64,000 nt of DNA from assembly GCF_001583495.1 (NCBI RefSeq), contig NZ_LQAQ01000015.1, positions 1 to 64,000 of the forward strand. The letters run 5' to 3'. The notes under the pieces were generated by a model that saw nothing but the letters and a program-made list of their open reading frames with translations, searched no databases and had not been told where the DNA came from. Positions 17,383 to 25,822 of this stretch are shown one piece after another. The position numbers were made by a program, and so were the translations under genes. This stretch comes from Flammeovirga sp. SJP92. GTDB lineage: Bacteria; Bacteroidota; Bacteroidia; Cytophagales; Flammeovirgaceae. Within the stretch, counting starts at the first letter, position 1. The number at the start of each line of letters is the position of its first letter.

Positions 17383-17428
17383 TGGTAGTACTTCAACTGC
17401 TCTACCATAAACTGGTTGACCAATTTTA
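17383..17428. promoter_or_regulatory. Distal operator cluster for the FCD regulator
   Basis: TGGTTGACCA (17413-17422) is embedded in AAACTGGTTGACCAATTTTA, matching the proximal site apart from single changes. Just to its left, half-sites TGGTAG (17383-17388) and CTACCA (17402-17407) form another inverted pair. The distance of 235 bp between the two main sites would allow a repression loop. It could also control the divergent aminopeptidase gene at 17556. Confidence 0.5.
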
Positions 17429-17555
17429 CGGCGATTAATTTATAAAACCAAATATTTATTAAAAAAATGTCCAAAACACACTTATTTTTTAACAAAAAAG
17501 TGTTTTGATGATGAAAAACATTCCAAAATTGGCTCACATGAGGTAGTTTTAAACC

Positions 17556-19169
17556 ATGAAAAAAATCACACTACTTATACCCTTTTTTATACTTTGTTAT
17601 ACGAGTTTTGCTCAATACAAATTTGCTCCAAAAGATTATACCTCTAAAAACTTTCATCAAAGTAGAAGAGATGGTCTTAGAGCAAAAATGCCGGATAAGA
17701 GTGTGGCTGTGTTTTTTGCTAACCCCATCCGCAACAGAGCCAATGATGTAAATTATATCTATCATCAAGATCCTGATTTTTTTTACCTCACAGGTTACAG
17801 AGAACCAAACGCTGTTTTATTTCTATTTAAAGAACCTTACACACTGGAAGATGGTAGTGTCTGTAACGAACTCATTTATGTTCAGCCCAAAGATGATTAT
17901 GAAGAACTATGGAATGGTGCCCGTTTGGGTGTAGAAGGTGTAAGTGAGCAATTGGGGCTTCAGAAAGTAAGATCCGTTGAAGATTTCAGAAAAATTGAAA
18001 TTGATTTCATGGGTTTTGAGCATGTACTTACTTTTGACCCTCCTAGAGATCTCCGAGACAATATCTATGATCCGTATGAATTGAGTGATCTCATCAAAAT
18101 TTTTAAAAGAAAAGCCCAATATCCTTCCTATTTAAATCCGGCTACTGAACACCTTTATAATTTGATGAGAGGAACAACACTTCAGAATCAATCCAATGTC
18201 GCTCAAATCATCGGGAGTGAACTGGTAGACGCGGCAGTATTAAGGTTAGATCAAAATATTATTTCCTACTTGACTGCTTCAACTCCTGAACAAAGAGTGG
18301 CCGTCGGTCAAAACCTTGCAACCACCAATATTGAAATAATGGTATTGGATAGTTTGATGAAAGACTTAAGGCAAATCAAGCAAGAAGAAGAAATCAAATT
18401 ATTACAAAAAGCTGTCTTTATTTCTTGCGTAGGACAAAAAGAAGTCATGAAAGCCATCAAACCTGGAATGTCTGAAACGGAGATTCAAGGAATTCATGAA
18501 TTTGTATATAAAAAATATGGTGCTGAGTATGAAGGCTATCCCAGTATAGTGGGTGCTGGAGAAAATGCTTGCATGTTACATTATATTTCCAATAACAAAC
18601 CTAAAACAGTAGCAGGTGAATTGATATTGATGGATTGCGGTGCCGAATATAGAGGTTATACTGCTGATGTCACGAGAACTATTCCTGTAAATGGTACTTT
18701 CTCTAAAGAACAAAAGATACTATATAATTTAGTTCTTGAAGCTCAAACCAAAGCTATTGAGGCCTGTAAAGCTGGAAGCACTTTTGAGGAAGTTTATGAA
18801 GTGGCTACCAATACTATTGGAAAAGGTTTAACGAAATTGAAAATTATTGAATTCCCTGAAGATTATGCACGGTATTTCCCACATGGTTTAATGCATCATA
18901 TTGGATTGGATGTTCATGATAAAGGGCATTACACTACCTTATTACCAAACATGGTGGTCACAGTGGAACCGGGAATTTATATTCCAGAAAATAGTGAATG
19001 TGACAAAAAATGGTGGGGAATTGGTATTAGAATTGAAGATGATATATTAATTACAGATGGAGAACCCGTTAATTTATCGGCCTCTGCACCTAAAACTATT
19101 TCAGAAATTGAAACGTTAATGAAGCAGGAAAGTGCCTTTGATAAAATAATTCTCCCTAACTTTGAATAA
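17556..19169 (+). CDS. Secreted Xaa-Pro aminopeptidase (peptidase family M24B)
   Basis: This 537-residue metallopeptidase removes N-terminal residues that precede proline. It has a Sec signal (FFILCYTSFAQ), an aminopeptidase P N-terminal domain (about 25-190, with FFYLTGYREPNAVL) and a C-terminal pita-bread catalytic domain. The five metal ligands are visible in order: the two Asp of MDCGAEYRGYTADVTRT, His in HGLMHHIGLDVHD, Glu in TVEPGIYIP and Glu in GIRIEDDIL. The likely location is periplasmic. It is divergent from the alginate regulator and probably functionally unrelated. Confidence 0.93.
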   Translation: MKKITLLIPFFILCYTSFAQYKFAPKDYTSKNFHQSRRDGLRAKMPDKSVAVFFANPIRNRANDVNYIYHQDPDFFYLTGYREPNAVLFLFKEPYTLEDGSVCNELIYVQPKDDYEELWNGARLGVEGVSEQLGLQKVRSVEDFRKIEIDFMGFEHVLTFDPPRDLRDNIYDPYELSDLIKIFKRKAQYPSYLNPATEHLYNLMRGTTLQNQSNVAQIIGSELVDAAVLRLDQNIISYLTASTPEQRVAVGQNLATTNIEIMVLDSLMKDLRQIKQEEEIKLLQKAVFISCVGQKEVMKAIKPGMSETEIQGIHEFVYKKYGAEYEGYPSIVGAGENACMLHYISNNKPKTVAGELILMDCGAEYRGYTADVTRTIPVNGTFSKEQKILYNLVLEAQTKAIEACKAGSTFEEVYEVATNTIGKGLTKLKIIEFPEDYARYFPHGLMHHIGLDVHDKGHYTTLLPNMVVTVEPGIYIPENSECDKKWWGIGIRIEDDILITDGEPVNLSASAPKTISEIETLMKQESAFDKIILPNFE

Positions 19170-19232
19170 TTCTTCATTTCCCATACAATAATCTTATTGT
19201 TTACTAGGTTTAGAAAGTAGATAATAAAGTAT

Positions 19233-19937
19233 ATGAGGCTTATTTCTATTTTTTTGATTTTTCTAATCAGTACATCCTTTCAAATTCCGTCCAATGTACT
19301 GAACACAACCCTTCCTCTCAGTGCACTTGAAATTGAGAAGCAAGGGTTTAATAAATTGAACGCTTCTCTACACTATGAACTCAATATAAGCTACCCTTTC
19401 GTACATTATAAAGATAAGTTTGATATAGAACATAAAATCAACATTGATATACAAAGTATCATGGCGTTTGCTATTTCTGATTTTATGAAGAAGATGTATC
19501 ATATAAAAAATGAAAAAGGTGCTATTGGTTTAAGTTTTCTAAACCTTGATTACAAAGTTCATTACCAAGAGTTCGGTGTGTTGAGTATTGCCTTCGCAAA
19601 GGAAACCTACTATAATGGACTGGAAGATGTCAGAAATATCAAACTGACTTATAATTACGATTACATCAATAAAAGAAACATACAGTTGAATGACCTGTTT
19701 TTACCAGAATCTGATTATAAAACACGTCTTCATCAATTGATCAAAGATAAAGTTGGCAACACCGGAAAAGTGAAAAAGGAAAGTTATACCATCTTCTGTA
19801 TCAATAAAGAGGGGTTATTATTTCCGTTAGACTACAATCGTTGTAAAGGTAAAAACTGTCCGCATGAAGTCTTGATTAAATGGTCTGAAATTGAAGACAT
19901 TACTTCTAAATTTGTAAGATCTATTGATTTGCTTTAG
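19233..19937 (+). CDS. Secreted DUF3298/DUF4163-like protein
   Basis: This 234-residue protein has an N-terminal signal peptide (LIFLISTSFQIP). The central part (about 50-230) resembles the DUF4163/DUF3298 (RsiV/PdaC-like) fold: LNLDYKVHYQEFGVLSIAF, then LTYNYDYINKRNIQLNDLF, and a terminal IKWSEIEDI block. Bacteroidota relatives are exported proteins of unknown role. It follows the aminopeptidase by 63 bases and ends before a shared bidirectional terminator. Family assignment is moderately sure; function is unknown. Confidence 0.65.
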   Translation: MRLISIFLIFLISTSFQIPSNVLNTTLPLSALEIEKQGFNKLNASLHYELNISYPFVHYKDKFDIEHKINIDIQSIMAFAISDFMKKMYHIKNEKGAIGLSFLNLDYKVHYQEFGVLSIAFAKETYYNGLEDVRNIKLTYNYDYINKRNIQLNDLFLPESDYKTRLHQLIKDKVGNTGKVKKESYTIFCINKEGLLFPLDYNRCKGKNCPHEVLIKWSEIEDITSKFVRSIDLL

Positions 19938-19966
19938 TCTAAAAACCACCTTATAATTCAACATAA

Positions 19967-20004
19967 AAAAGGCTTAGAGTTTTAATAAATGCTCTAAGCC
20001 TTTT
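19967..20004. terminator. Bidirectional intrinsic terminator between convergent genes
   Basis: AAAAGGCTTAGAG (19967-19979) pairs with CTCTAAGCCTTTT (19992-20004), giving a 13-bp stem with T-rich ends on both strands. It separates the DUF3298-like gene from the converging SusD gene. Confidence 0.85.
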
Positions 20005-20025
20005 GTATTTTATCAGAAAATAGAT

Positions 20026-21669
20026 CTAATAACCGTCATTCTGTTTTAAATCAGGATGAACATCCAATTCAACAATTGGAATTGGAAGAAAACCTCTTTG
20101 TTCTATTTTGAAATCGATTTCATAGTCTTCACTTTTTCCAGCTTCACCGTAACGATCAATTTCATCAGTTTCTGGCGTATAGTTTTGTACATCTAAAATT
20201 GATTTGACAGTATTCAAATTTCCTTGTCCATACCTTCTGAGTAAATCATGGTACCTTACACCTTCCAAAGCCAATTCTCTATTTCTTTCTGCAAATAATA
20301 GATCTTCATTGAGAGTGGTCAAAGGTGATGCCTTTGCTCTTACACGTACTTCATTAACGTATTCTAATGCTTTGCCTGTGTTTCCTTTTTTGAGATATAA
20401 TTCCCCTGCCATTAATATCACATCTGCAAAGCGAAGGGCATGATAGTTCATGCCGTAATTTAAATTGACAGCTATGGATGGCTGAATAGACGCAAATGTA
20501 CTGTATTTCTTATTGTAAAGTCCAGTGTGTTGCCAACCTATCTTAATAGGGTAAGTGGTATTTTCTGGATCAAAACCTTCCTCATTTTGTCCTTCTTCCA
20601 CTTCTTGGGCAGTAAGAATTGTTGCGTTTTTACGTTCGTCATTGGGATCATCCCAAAGCGACAATAACTTTCTTCTTGGTACTCCATTTGCCCAACCGTC
20701 TGCATAAGTGGCATCAAATGCTTTTCCTTTTCCACCCCATGGGCCTGAGGCTCTGCACATGATATTGCCTGACTTAATTCCAGTCCAACCCGGCAAACCA
20801 GAGTCTACGTGTGGAATTTCTAAAAGTACTTCATCATTCCAATTACTTGTCAATGGATCAAAATTATCTGCATAATTAGGAAGTAATTTTTTACCACTAT
20901 TCAGGTAAATATCATCTGCTAGGGCAATGGCATTGTCAAGTGTGAATTCACTACCATCTGTTCTTGGAAGAGCATCTTTTCCATAATATCCAGTGTAAAA
21001 AAGAAACATTTTCAACAACTCTGCCTTGGAAGCAAATACAGACATTCTTCCCCTTTCAGGTTCTTGATCTGCCATCAATTCAAAACTTTTCAAATAATCA
21101 TCTGTGGCTTGTGCATAAACTACATGAGGATCTTCTTGCTTGTAGTTTCTCCAACTTGTTCCATCAATTGGTGTAGTTGTTAGCACTACATTTTCATACA
21201 TTCTCAACAATTCATAGTAATAATGTGCTCTAAGAAAATATGCTTCGCCTAAAATGTTATCTGCTTTAGCTTCTTCTCCCTGTTTCACAATGATATTGTT
21301 CCAATTGTGTAAAAGTGAATTCACTCTTGAAATACCATTATAAGACCTTCTCCAAAAAGCTTCTGAACGGATCGGGCTCATTTCAAATTGATTGGCTTCC
21401 TGATAAGGATTATTAGTTTGTTTTTTATTGGCACCCCCATTTACATTATCCGACATGCATTCACTGAATAAAGCGATAGAAAATAAAGGAAAGGCATCTA
21501 CGTAATTCATTTTCATGGTACGTATTGGCTCATAAGCACCTAATAATGCTTGGTAAGCTTCATCAACTGAATTATAATATTGTGAAGATGGAATTCTATC
21601 ATTGGGTTGTATATCCAAGTAATCACAACTCATAAACAGCACTAGAAGGATTAAATATATTTTTTTCAT
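20026..21669 (-). CDS. SusD/RagB-like outer-membrane lipoprotein (second pair)
   Basis: This 547-residue lipoprotein has a short signal ending LFMSCDYLDIQP (Cys15), typical of SusD/RagB. It shows the N-terminal YYNSVDEAYQALLGAYEP helix, the FLRAHYYYELLRMYENVVL TPR segment and the C-terminal GFLPIPIVELDVHPDLKQN. It is the surface binding partner of the SusC protein encoded 16 bases upstream. The nutrient is unknown because no glycoside hydrolase, lyase, sulfatase or peptidase is attached to this pair. Confidence 0.92.
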   Translation of the reverse strand: MKKIYLILLVLFMSCDYLDIQPNDRIPSSQYYNSVDEAYQALLGAYEPIRTMKMNYVDAFPLFSIALFSECMSDNVNGGANKKQTNNPYQEANQFEMSPIRSEAFWRRSYNGISRVNSLLHNWNNIIVKQGEEAKADNILGEAYFLRAHYYYELLRMYENVVLTTTPIDGTSWRNYKQEDPHVVYAQATDDYLKSFELMADQEPERGRMSVFASKAELLKMFLFYTGYYGKDALPRTDGSEFTLDNAIALADDIYLNSGKKLLPNYADNFDPLTSNWNDEVLLEIPHVDSGLPGWTGIKSGNIMCRASGPWGGKGKAFDATYADGWANGVPRRKLLSLWDDPNDERKNATILTAQEVEEGQNEEGFDPENTTYPIKIGWQHTGLYNKKYSTFASIQPSIAVNLNYGMNYHALRFADVILMAGELYLKKGNTGKALEYVNEVRVRAKASPLTTLNEDLLFAERNRELALEGVRYHDLLRRYGQGNLNTVKSILDVQNYTPETDEIDRYGEAGKSEDYEIDFKIEQRGFLPIPIVELDVHPDLKQNDGY

Positions 21670-21684
21670 CTGATAATAACTCTT

Positions 21685-24600
21685 TTAGAATGATACATTA
21701 AGGCCCATAAGGTATGTTCTTGACTGAGGATAAGAACCATTGTCAAGGCCATAGCGAAGAAGGTCGCTGTCACTAAACTCCGGGTCTGCTCCAGAATAAT
21801 TGGTGATGGTAAAGAGGTTTTGAACTGAACCATAAATTCTAAATCGATCCATACCTGCCTTTTGAGAGATTCTTGTTGGGAATGTGTAACCTAATTGAAG
21901 ATTTCTGAGCCTTAAGTAGCTTGCATCTTCAATGTGAATCATATCATTGATTTTAGTGAAGTTGCCATTAGCATCTTCATGTGTCATCGCTGGCCACTCG
22001 TTCGTTGAGCCCTCCCCTTTCCAGTAGCCTAAATGTCTCGCATTCAAATTTTGATACGTTTCATTCGGGCCGTAAGCAACATTGGCAATATCATAGTGAG
22101 TTTGTGCTTGCAAGAACATACTCATATCCCAATTTTTATAACCGAGATTTAAGGTCAAACCATAATTGAACTTCGGTATAGCATTACCTATATTTGTTCT
22201 GTCTTCATCAGAAATTTTACCATCGGCATTGATATCCACAAAACGGATATCGCCAGGCTTTGCATTAGGCTGTATCAACTCTCCCTCTGCACTTGTGTGA
22301 TTGTTCACTTCATCTTGGTTTTGGAATATTCCATCCGTTTTATAGGCAAAGAAAAATGGCATTGGGTAACCTTCCTGTACTCTCATATTTCCATCCAGAG
22401 TACCCAGATTTCTACCGTTAAAATAACCCTCTGCGTTTTCCAGTTTCGTCATATTGTTATGATTGTAAGACATATTGCCTAGGATATCAATCTTCAACTT
22501 TCTGATTTCTCCAGTAAATCGAATATCAAACTCTACCCCTTTATTTGAGACCGTACCAATATTGGCGAGTGGTCCCATTCTTCCTGTAAAGGCCGGAATT
22601 GGAAGTTCATACAATAAATCTTTTGTCAATTTATCGTAGTATTCTACTGTAAAAGTCAATTTATTGTTCAAGAAGCCAAGGTCTAGACCCAGGTTCAATG
22701 TCTCTGAAGTTTCCCATTTCAAATCTGGATTTGCTGCTCTCAAAGGAGCAAAACCTTGTACAAGACTTCCATTAATGATATAATGATCACTACGTTCCAT
22801 GATCGACATATGCCCCCAATTACCTATCCTGTCATTTCCCACTTGTCCCCACGATCCTCTTAGTTTGATTAAACTGATTTTGTTGTGGTCCACTTGGAAA
22901 AAATCTTCATTAGATATTGTCCATCCGGCCGACAATGATGGGAAAATTCCATACTTATTGTTCTCTCCAAAACGGGTTGATCCATCTCTTCTGATGGTGG
23001 CATTCAGCATGTATTTCTCATCATAATTGTAGCTCACCCTGCCAAAAAATGATACTAGTCTTGATTCATTCAGCATCGCTTCTGCCAGCATGTTTTCCTG
23101 ACCGCCATTAGAAGGCCATCCATAATGCCAAGTGCTTGGATAGATATCTGAATTTGTACTGTTCGTATTACGGTATTGATCACTGATCAAAGAATGCCCA
23201 AGAATTGCCGAAATATTCTGTTTTCCAAAAGATCTTGAATAGCTCAATACATTTTCAAATTGAATAGATGTATTGCTATTTGTAGTCACCTGTGCTGTAC
23301 TTGTGCCGTTTTGAAAAGGGCCTTGTGCAGAAATATAGAATGCAGGGGTGAATACTCTATTGTGACTGTTGTAGTTGTTGAGACCAAAACTTGTTTTAAA
23401 TTTTAGTCCTTCCACCAATGTTCCCAAATTAAAATCCAAATAAACATTACCTCTCAACGTTCCAGTCAGTTGTTCTCTATTTTGAGTTTCAAGAATCGCC
23501 ATTGGGTTTCCTGCATAACCATCCAATTCTTCACTGATTGCATAATATTGGCCTGCACTATTTGTCACCGCATCTTTATGATATCCTGTGGGATCATCTG
23601 TAAATACAGGCGTCAATGGGTCGTGTAAATACATGCTCGATAAGGTGGAAACTTGCTGTTTTTCATTAAAACCCCTTGCCTTGGAATACGAATAGGATAA
23701 ATTCTGACCAAAAGTGATCACTTCATTGATTTCATGTGTTGAATTAATTCTGAAAGTATAACGATCAAAATTGGATTTATCGCTCCCTCCAACAATACCA
23801 TCTTGAGAGAAATAAGACAATGAACTACTGAAGCTGGACTTCTTTCCTCCACCAGAAAAACTTAATGCATGATTGGTAATCGGTGCAGGCTGATACATTT
23901 CATCCTGCCAATCCGTATCTATTGTATTTTGTTGAATTCTGTCTTCTGAATAGCGAGGCACTGTATTATCCCATTCACTTGCTGCATTATGAATACGCAT
24001 GTACTCCGTTGCATTCAACATTTTCACTTTGTTAGATGCTTCTTGGATACCATAGTACCCATCATAAGTAATTTTATATTTCCCCTTTTCACCTTGTTTG
24101 GTGGTCACAAGTACCACACCATTGGCGCCCCTTGCTCCAAATATTGCGGCTGAAGCGGCATCTTTAAGCACTTCAATTGACTCTATATCATTAGGAGAAA
24201 TATTATTGATGTTGCCCACTTGTAATCCATCCACAATGTATAACGGTGAAGAGTTTCCATTACTGCTCACCCCTCTAATTTTGATGCTTACCTCTCCTCC
24301 TGGAGCACCTGAGTTGCTTTGGACAATCACACCCGATGTCCTCCCTTGCAGAGCTTGAGAGGCATTGGCAATTGGAGTAGATTCTACTTCTTCAGATTTA
24401 ATTGAGGAAATGGCTCCTGTCACAATGCTTTTCTTCTGAACGCCATACCCAACTACCACAATTTCATCCAACTGTTTTGCATCCAGCTCTAATTGTACTT
24501 TTAAAGTACTCAGCCCTTTCACAGGCATTTCTTTCTTTTGATAACCAATATATGAAAAGACCAATACGTCAGTTGTGTTGACGGACAAAGAAAATTCCCC

Positions 24601-24777
24601 ATCCATATTCGTCACTGTACCTTTTAATGTCCCTTTAATAAGGATGTTAGCTCCGGGTATTGGAGCATTTTTCTCATCAAGTACCACCCCTTTAATGATA
24701 TCTTGAGCCAATACATTGAAGGATAGAAGAGATAATAGACACACTGTCAATATCTCTGAAAATGTAATTTTAATCAT
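21685..24777 (-). CDS. SusC/RagA-like TonB-dependent transporter (second pair)
   Basis: This 1030-residue outer-membrane transporter has a signal peptide ending LSFNVLAQ, a CarboxypepD_reg-like domain (about 27-105), the SusC signature LDEIVVVGYG, a plug with KDAASAAIFGARGANGVVLV, and a barrel ending GLNVSF. It pairs with the adjacent SusD. No regulator or enzyme adjoins it, so it is an orphan nutrient-uptake pair. Its sequence differs clearly from the alginate SusC outside the shared motifs, so it is not a recent duplicate. Confidence 0.92.
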   Translation of the reverse strand: MIKITFSEILTVCLLSLLSFNVLAQDIIKGVVLDEKNAPIPGANILIKGTLKGTVTNMDGEFSLSVNTTDVLVFSYIGYQKKEMPVKGLSTLKVQLELDAKQLDEIVVVGYGVQKKSIVTGAISSIKSEEVESTPIANASQALQGRTSGVIVQSNSGAPGGEVSIKIRGVSSNGNSSPLYIVDGLQVGNINNISPNDIESIEVLKDAASAAIFGARGANGVVLVTTKQGEKGKYKITYDGYYGIQEASNKVKMLNATEYMRIHNAASEWDNTVPRYSEDRIQQNTIDTDWQDEMYQPAPITNHALSFSGGGKKSSFSSSLSYFSQDGIVGGSDKSNFDRYTFRINSTHEINEVITFGQNLSYSYSKARGFNEKQQVSTLSSMYLHDPLTPVFTDDPTGYHKDAVTNSAGQYYAISEELDGYAGNPMAILETQNREQLTGTLRGNVYLDFNLGTLVEGLKFKTSFGLNNYNSHNRVFTPAFYISAQGPFQNGTSTAQVTTNSNTSIQFENVLSYSRSFGKQNISAILGHSLISDQYRNTNSTNSDIYPSTWHYGWPSNGGQENMLAEAMLNESRLVSFFGRVSYNYDEKYMLNATIRRDGSTRFGENNKYGIFPSLSAGWTISNEDFFQVDHNKISLIKLRGSWGQVGNDRIGNWGHMSIMERSDHYIINGSLVQGFAPLRAANPDLKWETSETLNLGLDLGFLNNKLTFTVEYYDKLTKDLLYELPIPAFTGRMGPLANIGTVSNKGVEFDIRFTGEIRKLKIDILGNMSYNHNNMTKLENAEGYFNGRNLGTLDGNMRVQEGYPMPFFFAYKTDGIFQNQDEVNNHTSAEGELIQPNAKPGDIRFVDINADGKISDEDRTNIGNAIPKFNYGLTLNLGYKNWDMSMFLQAQTHYDIANVAYGPNETYQNLNARHLGYWKGEGSTNEWPAMTHEDANGNFTKINDMIHIEDASYLRLRNLQLGYTFPTRISQKAGMDRFRIYGSVQNLFTITNYSGADPEFSDSDLLRYGLDNGSYPQSRTYLMGLNVSF

Positions 24778-25314
24778 ACTTTTTAATTCATATTCATTTC
24801 ATAAGAGAGCATAACCTTTTGGTATTGAGAACACTTTCCATTTTTATAAAAAATAAGTATTGCATAATAATTAGTGCATCAATAGTTAGACTGAGCACAC
24901 TGAAAGTATAAGTGCGATGTGCTGCACTCGCTACCTAATTGTTTAGTTTCAAGATTTGAGTATTTTTCTCTATACCATTATCAATGAGGAATTTTAATAA
25001 CCTACCACCTCATTCATAAAAAGGTTGTTGTTTACTGCTTAATCACAACCTGATAAGGAAGTTACCTTTATCAAGTACCTTCTTCCGTTAGTGTTTTGGA
25101 AAGAGCATTTCATTTTTTGTGATGTACCTATTTCATTTCATGTTTTAGTTGTTTTTAGAGCATGTTTGAAAAATAATTATACATCAAAAGTAGGTGTTTA
25201 AGGTGTTACTGAGGGGTAGTATTAGTAAATAACAAGTTGCTTTAAGTTTGAAAAAATGTTGCTGAGCGTGTAGGCAATGTTGTTTTAAAATGGCTTTTTT
25301 AATTTTTTTTCTAT
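24778..25314. other. Long leader/intergenic region upstream of the second SusC
   Basis: About 540 AT-rich bases lie upstream of this susC. Two adjacent inverted repeats are visible: AGGTTGT (25022-25028) with ACAACCT (25045-25051), then TGATAAGG (25051-25058) with CCTTTATCA (25065-25073). They may form leader structure or a regulator site. A transposon-end-like sequence lies at 25154-25171. I see no coding sequence. Confidence 0.4.
25154..25171 (+). repeat. Solitary copy of the MITE end TTTAGAGCATGTTTGAAA
   Basis: These 18 bases are identical to the left end of the MITE-like element at 28815-28973, including the preceding TTA. No matching inverted end is found within the intergenic region, so it looks like a decayed or partial copy. 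Confidence 0.5.
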
Positions 25315-25356
25315 AAAAAACGGCCTGTAAGAACTATTGATCTTACAGGCCGTTTT
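25315..25356 (-). terminator. Intrinsic terminator of the M14-DUF1232 operon
   Basis: CGGCCTGTAAGA (25321-25332) pairs with TCTTACAGGCCG (25341-25352), a perfect 12-bp stem. On the minus strand it is followed by a T-run, 26 bases after the DUF1232 stop. Confidence 0.85.
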
Positions 25357-25381
25357 CAAAAATTATCATTTGGTAAATAAT

Positions 25382-25810
25382 TTATTTCTCCTCCTTTGCT
25401 TCTTCTTTTTTACTGAAAATCAATTCATTTAACCCCTCTACCTCACTTCTATCAAAATCTTCAAACCATTTTTCCATTTTTTCCAAAGCGAGTTCTTTGT
25501 GTTCTTGCTTCAAACACACAGACACGTAACCGATAGCGGCAAAAACAACAGAGAAATCATCTGCAAAACCCACTACTGGAATAAAATCAGGAATAAGATC
25601 CATAGGGACCAATAAATAACCCAACGCTCCTGCAATAGCAACTTTGGCTTTACTTGGTGTCTCTTCATCTATGTACATGAAGAAAAGTAGAAGAGCAACA
25701 TAAACCACTTTCTCCCCTGCTTTTTTTGCCATTTTAAAAAGAGCATTCATAAACTTACTCTCCTTGAAAGCCTTGACGTATTTTTCTGTTTCTATATTTT
25801 TCAACTCCAT
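25382..25810 (-). CDS. YkvA-like DUF1232 membrane protein
   Basis: This 142-residue protein has the DUF1232 core at about 50-95: ALGYLLVPMDLIPDFIPVVG followed by FADDFSVV. This is a short membrane-associated motif found in YkvA proteins of unknown function. Around it lie Lys/Glu-rich helices, with a charged tail KKEEAKEEK. It starts 12 bases after the M14 peptidase gene and is probably co-transcribed with it. The function is not known. Confidence 0.85.
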   Translation of the reverse strand: MELKNIETEKYVKAFKESKFMNALFKMAKKAGEKVVYVALLLFFMYIDEETPSKAKVAIAGALGYLLVPMDLIPDFIPVVGFADDFSVVFAAIGYVSVCLKQEHKELALEKMEKWFEDFDRSEVEGLNELIFSKKEEAKEEK

Positions 25811-25822
25811 ATTTTTAGGTTT

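Noticed and set aside
25243-25353. A plus-strand small RNA from TAAGTTTG (25243-25250) to the hairpin at 25321-25352
   Set aside because: The -7 box matches, but there is no TTG box at the right distance, and the hairpin's T-run and location fit termination of the minus-strand DUF1232 gene.
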